A DNA stretch of 16,614 nucleotides from Dipetalonema caudispina (Eukaryota; Nematoda; Chromadorea; Rhabditida; Onchocercidae), in contig JABVXV010000668.1 in NCBI GenBank assembly GCA_013365325.1, positions 1 to 16,614 of the forward strand, given 5' to 3'. The notes beneath the pieces were generated by a model. That model worked only from the letters and a program-made list of their open reading frames with translations. It made no database searches and was not told the origin of the DNA. Below are positions 9,244-16,614 of this stretch, in pieces. Numbering within the stretch: the stretch's first letter is position 1; each line of letters starts with the position of its first letter. The translations under genes and the position numbers were made by a program.

Positions 9244-9303
9244 TTTTCCCTTCTTTTCTCTCTCTCTTTCTCTTTCCTTCTCCCTCTCTCTCTCTCTCTC
9301 TTT
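9244..9303. repeat. (CT)n pyrimidine tract
   Basis: CTTT, CCTT and finally about ten CT units. The 78-codon plus-strand frame across it (Ser/Leu repeats) is an artefact of the tract. Confidence 0.95.
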
Positions 9304-9639
9304 CAATAATAAAATTTTTCTCTTTCTTTAGCTAATAAAAATACATTTTCCTATTCACCCTCTTTTCTTTCCCCTCTTCAATTTGGACTTCTTTAACATT
9401 TGTTGTAAAGCAGCCTATTTGTCTGTTCGCTTAATTCTTTCAAACCTTTTAGCTTCATTTACTCATTTCATTTCTATCCTAACTAAAAATATGTTAGCTA
9501 TTAAGCATAAATTGTATTCTATGATATTATTGATGCTGTTGATTATAAGGCGAAGGCGAAGAATTCATCGATTTCCTTTTATACCTAATTTACCTATGAT
9601 AATCAACTATTACCATTATAATCATCTACTATTGTTACT
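9304..9639. other. Spacer with a compositional open frame
   Basis: A 98-codon frame without ATG start (TTG at 9383) runs to 9676, into the first copy of the tandem array. It carries a run of five Arg residues from GGCGAAGGCGAAG-type sequence. It has Ile/Leu/Tyr-rich ends and no splice signals. I treat it as non-coding. Confidence 0.4.
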
Positions 9640-10056
9640 ATTCTCATTAATTATTTCATATGGTAGCTATTGTTGATTACATATTTTAATTACTATTAAA
9701 ATATGAAAGGTAAGTTAATGATTGTTATTGATTAAATGTAAATAAGCATTTCATATATGTGTGTAAATAAGTTAAATTATTGTCATTAATTATTTCATAT
9801 GGTAGCTATCATTAATTACATATTTTAATTACTATTAAAATATGAAAGGTAAGTTAATGATTGTTATTGATTGAATGTAAATAAGCATTTCATATATGTG
9901 TGTAAATAAGTTAAACTATTGTCATTAATTATTTCATATGGTAGCTATCATTAATTACATATTTTAATTACTATTAAAATATGAAAGGTAAGTTAATGAT
10001 TGTTATTGATTAAATGTAAATAAGTATTTCATATATGTGTGTAAATAAGTAAAACA
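9640..10056. repeat. Tandem array, 3 copies of a 139 bp unit with internal palindrome
   Basis: Corresponding bases recur at exactly 139 bp (for example TATTTCATATGGTAG at 9652, 9791 and 9930). Copies 2 and 3 are almost identical. Copy 1 differs mainly at TGTTGATTAC where the others have CATTAATTAC. Each unit carries a perfect hairpin, CATATTTTAAT-TACT-ATTAAAATATG (9680-9705, 9819-9844, 9958-9983). In copies 2 and 3 an outer TCATTAA/TTAATGA pair encloses it. Each also has two TGTAAATAAG elements that match the forkhead core RTAAAYA. There is no coding potential. The near identity implies recent expansion or homogenisation. Confidence 0.96.
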
Positions 10057-10249
10057 AACAAAAGAATATGTAATAAGCAAATAAATAAAGAAACCAAATA
10101 CATACAATACAACAAATAAACGGTTGAACAAACAAACAAAATATCTGCAATAGGAAATTCATTTATATATCATTTTAATTATATCAGATTATCGATATAC
10201 TGAGAATATACAAAGATATATTAGGAAATAAGGATGCTATAACACATAT
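10057..10249. other. A-rich spacer
   Basis: AAAC/AAAT-rich sequence (CAAACAAACAAAA). No gene. Confidence 0.55.
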
Positions 10250-10486
10250 CCGGAAAGGGATAGAACCGGATGAAAGGTAGAAGAATAAAAATGATGATAT
10301 AAGAAAGTAACATTTAAACAAAAAAAAGAAAAAAAAAAATATGACGATAAATAAACATATGTATTAAGATGAAAATATTACAATAGAAAACCGGAGAAGA
10401 GATAGAACCGGACAGGAAAATGGATAAATAGAAGATATGAAAACATAAAATATATTTGTTACTACTTTACTTTTATTTTTTCTCCT

Positions 10487-10520
<34 letters not shown>

Positions 10521-10540
10521 CCTTTCTTCCGGTTTAAATA
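10250..10540. repeat. Dispersed CCGG-containing repeat, two direct and one inverted copy
   Basis: CCGGAAAGGGATAGAACCGG begins at 10250. CCGGAGAAGAGATAGAACCG begins at 10391, 141 bp away. CCTTTCTTCCGGTT at 10521-10534 reads, on the other strand, AACCGGAAGAAAGG, a 13/14 match to AACCGGATGAAAGG in the first copy. CCGG is rare in this composition, so three related copies within 300 bases are likely to share an origin. The spacing is close to the 139 bp period of the array just upstream. Confidence 0.6.
10481..10530. repeat. (CT)n pyrimidine tract
   Basis: About 15 CT units with CTTT/CCCT interruptions. The minus-strand frame across it reads Arg-Glu repeats and is an artefact. Confidence 0.95.
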
Positions 10541-10680
10541 TTTTTTTAATAATAATGTATTAATGTAAAATAACTTCCTTAGCAACAACCTTAAACTTTA
10601 TTTTCTCCTTTACAACAACATAATGAAAGATAATAAAAAGATGGAATAATGATAGATTGGTTATTGCCATTTGTAGACAT

Positions 10681-10760
10681 TTTTTTTTTCTCCCTTTCTT
10701 CTCTCTCTCTCTCTTCCTCTCTCCCTCCTCTCTTCATCCTCTTCTCTCTCTCTCTCTTTT
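10681..10760. repeat. (CT)n/(T)n pyrimidine tract
   Basis: Eighty bases that are almost entirely pyrimidine, broken by a single A at CTTCATCC. Both the plus (Ser/Leu) and minus (Arg/Glu) open frames here come from the tract. Confidence 0.95.
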
Positions 10761-10969
10761 ATCCAATACATATGATGTGAAAGTAAATGAATTAAATGTA
10801 AAAAAAAAAAAAAAAAAGAAATTCGAAATGAAAACTTTTTTTTTTTTTGAAATTTCAATTAAATGTTAATTTGTTAGTATCATTTTTAATGATTCAAATA
10901 ATGGGCTCACAATTTTCCCAATTATTTGTGAAATAAATTTAATGAAAATTCCTATAAAATTTATATTGC
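10761..10969. other. A+T-rich spacer with A17 and T11 runs
   Basis: A17 at about 10801-10817 and a T run at about 10837-10848 face each other. No gene. Confidence 0.6.
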
Positions 10970-11019
10970 TACAACAACAACAACTGCTACTACTACTACT
11001 ACTACTACTACAACAACAA
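10970..11019. repeat. (CAA)n(CTA)n compound triplet repeat
   Basis: Four CAA, then CTG, about eight CTA and three CAA triplets. In one plus-strand frame (10932-11093) it encodes a Thr run followed by IVCAIGECKLVKCEFYEFF and a stop. That frame has no ATG, and no AG acceptor lies between its upstream stop and the repeat, so an exon is not supported. Confidence 0.93.
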
Positions 11020-11393
11020 TTGTTTGTGCTATTGGAGAATGTAAATTAGTTAAATGCGAATTTTATGAGTTTTTCAAATATTTTGTTTACTGATTTATTT
11101 TTTCAAGAGAATAGTGGAAAGATAAGTGAGAGATGTCTGTAATTTAATTTTTAAATTTATTATCGAATACTTGGTACTGATATGAAAAAGTTGCATTTTC
11201 AATCGTGTACTTTCAAATTTCTTCCTATTTTTTTTCGAAAAAGTAATCCCATAATTTGCATATTTTATTAGGTTATTTGCTTTGAAATAATTTTGATTTA
11301 AAAGTTAAATTAGCCACATTTACAACTTGACATTTAATAATTCATGTGAAAATCTCTGAAGTCTTCTTTCCCACTTGTTTTCATTATTTCATG
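11020..11393. other. A+T-rich spacer
   Basis: No gene is recognised. TTTATT at 11264-11269 is a possible minus-strand AATAAA, 125 bases beyond the stop of the exon candidate at 11394-11504. Confidence 0.5.
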
Positions 11394-11504
11394 TTAAGAT
11401 AATGACATTTTCGCAGTTATTTCCGGATTAACCATTTTCTGAAATTCTAATGGGAGTATGTCCGGTTGGCTGGAATGTCTCATCAAGCTGCATTGGGATA
11501 GATC
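11394..11504 (-). CDS. Candidate terminal exon, 36 codons, unrecognised
   Basis: On the minus strand ATGTACAG ends at 11505. The next 111 bases read in phase 0 DLSQCSLMRHSSQPDILPLE..., ending AKMSLS and TAA. The residue mix (Ser, Gln, Pro, Glu, Met) is unlike random A+T-rich frames. A second minus frame is also open (SIPMQLDETFQPTGHTPIRI up to GGTTAA), as are short plus-strand frames. The segment is therefore G+C-richer with few stops anywhere, and the true frame is unsure. The acceptor lacks a pyrimidine tract. Phase 0 agrees with a donor at 11920 in the G+C-rich block upstream, suggesting two exons of one gene. No family is recognised. Confidence 0.2.
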   Translation of the reverse strand, partial: DLSQCSLMRHSSQPDILPLEFQKMVNPEITAKMSLS

Positions 11505-11814
11505 CTGTACATTTATTTAATTATTTCAATTCCCATTACTTCAAATACTTTCTTTTTCCCTTTTTCATGTTTTCGATAATTTGAATATTTGTAATTTTAT
11601 CATTTTATGCATAAATATTCAATATGACTGTTAATGACAAAAATAATCTTTCCAGATTAGTTAATTATCATAAATTTTAATCAATATACATTAATAACTT
11701 TTTTATTTCTAAAAAAGTAAGTGCACATCACATGTGACAATTTTTCATATCATAATTAAATACATTTTAAATGAAATTTACAAGCAAAAGTAGGAAATAT
11801 TGATGACCTTGGAA
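11505..11814. other. A+T-rich segment between two G+C-richer blocks
   Basis: No open frame of note. If the flanking minus-strand exon candidates are real, this is intron. Confidence 0.45.
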
Positions 11815-11990
11815 TTATAGCGGTACTAAAATGGGAGCTGGAAATTGTTGACCCGTTATTGGGATCAGGATAAAATGACGGTATCGGCTCGGCTTTTAGA
11901 ACTCGTAAAAATGTGATTACCCGGAGGGTTTTACGCTTGGCAGCACGACAAATGGGGTCATCGGTACTCCTCCGTATATATCTTCTATAT
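11815..11990 (-). other. CpG-dense G+C-rich island with a possible exon at 11921-11984
   Basis: About nine CpG dinucleotides fall between 11876 and 11975, an extreme local excess. The minus strand is open over 11756-11995. Within it, RRSTDDPICRAAKRKTLR ends exactly at CGG|GTAATC (donor at 11920), phase 0. A second minus frame over the same bases reads DIYGGVPMTPFVVLPSVKPS. Plus-strand frames are open too, so coding strand and frame are not decided. The block ends abruptly against a pure TA array. It could be an exon plus conserved flank, a promoter-like CpG cluster, or an inserted fragment of different origin. Confidence 0.3.
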
Positions 11991-11997
11991 ATCAATC

Positions 11998-13072
<1,075 letters not shown>

Positions 13073-13081
13073 TTGTTATTA

Positions 13082-13137
<56 letters not shown>

Positions 13138-13380
13138 CAATAAAATATTATTTATTACTATTATTATTATTACTATCAATAAATGCTTAATAAAATTGTT
13201 ATTATTATTTATATATGTTATTATTATTATTATTATTATCAATATTGCCATTATCATTATTACTATTGTCATTGATATTACTATTGCTATTTGTTAGTAT
13301 TACTATATTATTACTGTTGCTACTACTATCATTATTGTTTTTACTACCATTTATCATTATTATCATTTATCTTCATTTAA
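13073..13380. repeat. (ATT)n microsatellite with degenerate right half
   Basis: About 16 perfect TTA triplets at 13088-13136, a second pure block at about 13217-13240, and imperfect ATT/ATC/ACT triplets to 13380. It is the reverse complement type of the TAA array at the left edge. The poly-Ile and poly-Leu frames on both strands are artefacts. Confidence 0.95.
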
Positions 13381-14753
13381 ACTATCATCACATTTGTTGC
13401 TTAAATTTCTTCAACTTTTTAAACATTTGCCAAAATTAAATCACTTTTTATTCATATATTGTTAAAAATTTAAGATTTTTATAAATAAAAAGAAACAGCT
13501 TATAATTTTTTTTTTTTTTTTGCAAAATATAAAGTTCGTAAATTTGAAATTCGTTGAAGGTGTCAGTTGTTCATTTTAACGGAACTTTTGAACAAAATTC
13601 TGATCATTTCATTTCATCCTAACTTTTTACTTTCTAACATTTTGAATGAGTTAAAGTCATTCCATTTCTTCTTTCTACTTATATAATATATATTTTTATA
13701 TTTAAATGATCAAATTTCTTAGAACTTTTCATCTTTTAACTTATAAATAAATTTGGTACTTTTTGTTTTTCTTTATGAAAGTGTTAAAATTATATGGAAA
13801 TAGAACAAATTAACAGCAACAATTAATTTAAAATGTTCCATAGTTAATTGTCTTATTTAATTAGTTTTAGTGTTTGAAATTCCTAAATAGTCCATGAAAT
13901 AGATTCATAGGAGCAATTGTGTTAACAATAATTTTTATTTTATTTTATTTTATTTTATTTTTATTCAACAATAATTTTTATTTTATAGATTGGCATCTTT
14001 ATGACATAAAATAAACAGCGCTTTATAAATTACATTTAAATAGCACTTGAATAATTCGTAATTTTCTACAATATCTCTGTGTTTCTTTAAAATTATAGAA
14101 ATTTTAATTGAAAAAAGTGTTAATTCCAATTAGTGCAGAAATTTTGGATATGAAATTATTACAAATCTTTATAATTCCTTTTTTTATTTTTGAAAATTTT
14201 CACATCTTTAACAAGGAAAAAAGAAAAAGGGAAAAAATTTTTTGCCGAAAACTAACCATTCAATGCTTATCAACATTTCAAGCATTGAAATGATACGACA
14301 ATATGATACTTAATTTTCATAGAAATTCAAATTCAAACTTATTGTGTCATATTTTATTATCAATAATTATACAAATCGTTATCATATAATGTGTTCCTAT
14401 GTTTGTATGATATTTTTAATAATTTTTTCTGAAAATTTTTCAATTTTTTTTTTTTTTTGAAATGTAACAAAATTATTTCTTATTTTGAATCCTAGTGAAA
14501 AAGAGAAAAATAAAAAAAAAACAAAAAAAAAAAACATTCCTTTATTGAAACTTTATAATAATTCCTTCATCTTATTATCATTCCCTTTCTTTTTTATTAC
14601 AATTACTAATTAACATTATAAAGCAATTATTATTATTATTATTATTACCCTTTTCAGCTTTTATTTATATGTTATATATTATTTAATACTTCTATATTTA
14701 ATTTTTTTTTAAACAACTTTTTTCATTTTTGAAATGAAATTTGAACGGAGAGA
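13381..14753. other. A+T-rich spacer
   Basis: Contains T runs near 13507-13521 and 14443-14458, A runs near 14512-14534, and six ATT triplets at about 14629-14646. A 61-codon plus-strand frame at 14108-14293 (MKKVLIPISAEILDMKLLQI at its start) is open but follows local A+T composition and has no splice or family support. Confidence 0.5.
13924..13986. repeat. (TTTTA)n repeat inside a direct duplication
   Basis: AACAATAATTTTTATTTTAT occurs at 13924 and again near 13967. Between the two copies are several TTTTA pentamers. Slippage of the pentamer together with its flank explains the pattern. Confidence 0.85.
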
Positions 14754-14774
14754 AAAAAAAAAAAAAAAAAAAAA
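14753..14774. repeat. A22 homopolymer run
   Basis: GGAGAG is followed by a run of A broken only by G before AAAAAAGAG. No gene body lies just upstream on the plus strand to make it a processed poly(A) tail. Confidence 0.9.
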
Positions 14775-14928
14775 GAAAAAAGAGTTGTAAAATTTATTTG
14801 TTGAAATTTTTCTGAATGGAATACAACGAAGATTAATTGTGCATTTACGGAGTACTGAAAATCATTTTCTTCTCAACTCACCATTCTTCTTGCCATCTTT
14901 TCCGATCGCCCAATTCAATACAAACCAA

Positions 14929-14953
14929 CATCACATCACATCACATCACATCA
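14929..14953. repeat. (CATCA)5 pentanucleotide repeat
   Basis: Five exact CATCA units, followed by TCATCATTACCATTACC, which drifts from the same motif. Confidence 0.95.
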
Positions 14954-15106
14954 TCATTACCATTACCGCCACTAATATTATCCCATCCTTAAACCAAGCA
15001 TCATTCATTCAAATTCATTTCATTCGTTTCGCTCATCAGCTGTTGTCTTCCATTACATCTGTTGCATTTCTATGCATATATTTACCAATCTTATTCATAT
15101 ATATTC

Positions 15107-15217
15107 ATCCACCCACACATATACATTCATCCACCCCCTCATATACATCCACCCCCGCACATACATCCACCCACTCACACATCCACCCACGCATATACAT
15201 CCACCCACTCACATCCA
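15107..15217. repeat. ATCCACCC minisatellite, unit about 18 bp
   Basis: ATCCACCC recurs at 15107, 15129, 15147, 15165, 15181 and 15199, with a broken copy (ATCCATG) at 15213. Spacings are 22, 18, 18, 16, 18 and 14. The spacer is CNCATATACA-like. It is the most C-rich stretch of the window and has no G except in CGCA/CGCAC units. Most units are 18 bp, so reading frame is conserved through parts of the array, giving His/Pro/Thr/Ser repeats in every plus-strand frame. Confidence 0.93.
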
Positions 15218-15249
15218 TGTATATTACCTATACAGAGAGACCTGTATAG

Positions 15250-15429
15250 AAACATAATCTTGCGGATATTTTCTTTGTTAACTGCTAAATTTATTTGGCA
15301 ATATTTTGTTGAAATTTTATGAGATTAATATTTAAGTTTTTACTTTTTTTATGAAAAAATTTTTCAAAATTTCAGTAAAATTATCATAAATATGAAATGG
15401 AATAGTTTTAAGCATAAGAATTCATGATT
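15250..15429. other. A+T-rich spacer
   Basis: Nothing recognised. Confidence 0.55.
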
Positions 15430-15625
15430 CATTAAGTAATTATGTGGAATTCTTCAAATGTAATAATTGTTATTGGTTTATAGGAGTACCTTAATTAAAT
15501 AATATGTGGAATTCTTCAAGCGGAATGATTATTGCTGATTTGTAAAAGTTATTTAATTAAGTAATTAAGTTGCATGTGTGATTCTTTATATAGAATGATT
15601 GTTATTGATTTGAATAATAAACTTT
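15430..15625. repeat. Diverged tandem repeat, about 3 copies of 62-70 bp
   Basis: TTAAGTAATTATGTGGAATT (about 15432), TTAATTAAATAATATGTGGA (15491) and TTAATTAAGTAATTAAGTTG (about 15553) head successive copies. Each then has a TTCTTCAA/TTCTTTAT element and a GAATGATT.TT.CTGATT-like element. Copies are 62 and 70 bp apart and clearly mutated, so the array is older than the 139 bp array. The last copy shares AATGATTGTTATTGATT with every 139 bp unit. Confidence 0.75.
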
Positions 15626-15718
15626 TACATCAATATTACATAGGTACATAAATAATTGTTATCAAATATTGGCACAGTTGGTATTTTCATTTTCATTTTC
15701 ACTTTTTTTTTTTACACG

Positions 15719-15757
15719 CAGATGACGTTTGACGTTGTGAAATGCGTAAAACGTATT
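15719..15757. promoter_or_regulatory. Cluster of ACGT half-sites (CRE/bZIP-like)
   Basis: TGACGT at 15723-15728, TGACGT again at 15730-15735 (7 bp on, same orientation) and AAACGTAT at about 15749-15756. TGACGT is the CREB/ATF half-site. CpG is scarce in the flanks, so three within 35 bases stand out. Regulatory use is inference. Confidence 0.25.
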
Positions 15758-16432
15758 ATATGTGAATTGCATTATTTTACACATTTTAACAATTAACATT
15801 CTCATTATTAACATAGCAGTTGTGCATTTCGTGAAAAAATAAAAGCTAAATTATTTATTAATTACTATGAAAGTTAAATTTAATTTATCTGTTAATTAAA
15901 TATTTGAATAAGTCAAGAATCAGCTATTGACCTAAATAAATTACGAATTATGTATTAATCGAGTATTGATCATTAATCCAAAAAACACTGTGTGTACATT
16001 TTGAGTTAAATAATAAATTTGAATTTATTGAAAAAAAAATTTACTCAAGTAAGCTAATTATTATAAATGTGTTCTTTTTGGAAAAATAATCTATTTCAAA
16101 TGAGTTACTGATTACCAATTTCAATAAATGGAGTAACATTTGATTATTTTTACCTTGCAAATATTATTTCAACCGTTCCAGTCAAATTTCAAATTAATAT
16201 TTGAATAAACGAGTAATCCAAAATAATGAATGGAAAAAATAAATAGATAATTTGAAATTAGATTACCTATTCATTCAAATATTCAAGGAAAAATAAGCAA
16301 GTACTTTGAGGAAATAAGTAATTTTAAAATATTAACATGGAGTAAAAACTGGTAATTGAAAAAAAAAACTGGTAATATAAAATATTTTTATATTTTGATA
16401 TGAATAAGCTCCTTTTTCCTCATTCTGTTCTA
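15758..16432. other. A+T-rich spacer
   Basis: No exon is supported. AAAAACTGGTAAT repeats 21 bases apart (about 16345 and 16366). Confidence 0.55.
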
Positions 16433-16456
16433 TTTTTTTTTTTTTTTTTTTTAATT

Positions 16457-16513
<57 letters not shown>
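16433..16513. repeat. Facing T20 and A53 homopolymers
   Basis: Twenty T residues, AATTGTTT, then 53 A residues. The two runs are complementary and could fold with a loop of about eight bases. The A53 run is the longest homopolymer in the window and is hard to sequence accurately. Confidence 0.95.
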
Positions 16514-16518
<5 letters not shown>

Positions 16519-16593
16519 TTTTGCAGAAATTTTCATTAACTTTTATGCATTATTTTTCTACTACTTTTCTTTATTTTGATCGATTTAATTCTT

Positions 16594-16614
16594 TCTTTTT
16601 TTTTTTTTTTTTTT
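16594..16614. repeat. T run at the window end
   Basis: The window ends inside an uninterrupted T run. Together with the TAA array at the left edge, this fits a contig bounded by repeats. Confidence 0.9.

Larger units (their letters stand above)
14791..15249 (+). other. G-poor, strand-skewed segment with long ATG-less open frame
   Basis: One frame stays open for about 152 codons, from just after TAA at 14788 to TAG at 15247. There is no ATG until near its end (a GTG at 14839 is the earliest alternative start). The plus strand is almost free of G between 14870 and 15215. That removes TAG and TGA and explains the openness without selection. The right third is the ATCCACCC minisatellite, which is open in all three plus frames. 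Residues 20-60 of the frame are polar and look more protein-like, but no acceptor opens an exon here. Not called as a gene. Confidence 0.35.

Noticed and set aside
9383..9676. 98-codon frame with an Arg run
   Set aside because: TTG start, low-complexity Leu/Ile/Tyr ends, runs into the 139 bp array, and has no splice or poly(A) support.
8770..10056. CRISPR-like arrays
   Set aside because: The repeats are contiguous, with no unique spacers, there are no cas genes, and the DNA is eukaryotic in character.
10932..11093. Thr-rich frame followed by a Cys-containing tail
   Set aside because: No ATG, no acceptor AG between the upstream stop and the triplet repeat, and the Thr run is only the (ACA/ACT)n microsatellite in one frame.
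14839..15249. 136-codon frame, the longest in the window
   Set aside because: Begins at GTG with no ATG, lies on a G-poor strand that cannot easily make TAG or TGA, and its last third is a minisatellite open in all frames.
16461..16513. A53 as the poly(A) tail of a processed retrogene
   Set aside because: No open frame, exon-like block or target-site duplication is visible upstream; the facing T20 run suggests homopolymer expansion.

Overview
This window looks like non-coding nuclear DNA from a eukaryote. It is very A+T rich (about four fifths by eye, not counted). It is full of poly(A)/poly(T) runs, TAA/ATT, TA, CT/GA and TG microsatellites and short tandem arrays. I see no closely packed long ORFs, no ribosome binding sites and no operons, so it is not bacterial or organellar. 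The texture (Phe/Lys-type A/T runs, 40-70 nt GT-AG introns, long pyrimidine tracts) would fit an A+T-rich invertebrate such as a filarial nematode. That assignment is inference from texture only. The window starts inside a TAA microsatellite and ends inside a T run, as a contig broken at repeats would.

Layout. 1-246 is a TAA array. 247-1160 is A+T-rich with two palindromic sites resembling homeodomain/POU and bZIP targets. 1160-1545 is a G+C-richer island with several short open frames. 1546-5690 is A+T-rich spacer with a purine tract (2439-2596) and one textbook-looking 44 nt mini-intron (3914-3957). 5691-6970 holds a CT tract and spacer. 6980-7570 contains the best gene evidence: a minus-strand series of small exons whose reading phases agree, ending in a stop codon and an AATAAA signal. 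7834-8192 has a TG/TATG microsatellite followed by a plus-strand open frame broken by one TAG. 8470-10056 contains two clean three-copy tandem arrays, of 41 bp and 139 bp. 10250-10760 has CCGG-containing repeats and CT tracts. 11394-11990 has two G+C-richer blocks that could be the last exons of another minus-strand gene, next to a 57-unit TA array. 12116-16614 is mostly spacer with an ATT array, an ATCCACCC minisatellite, a diverged 62-70 bp tandem repeat, an ACGT-motif cluster and a facing T20/A53 pair.

No protein family was recognised with confidence. Every coding call here is a low-confidence exon candidate that needs RNA evidence. At this base composition, chance alone yields several ORFs of 60-80 codons in a window this size, so ORF length by itself was not taken as evidence. 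The sturdiest contents are the repeats; the most interesting are the minus-strand exon chain near 7.0-7.6 kb and the palindrome-carrying 139 bp array.
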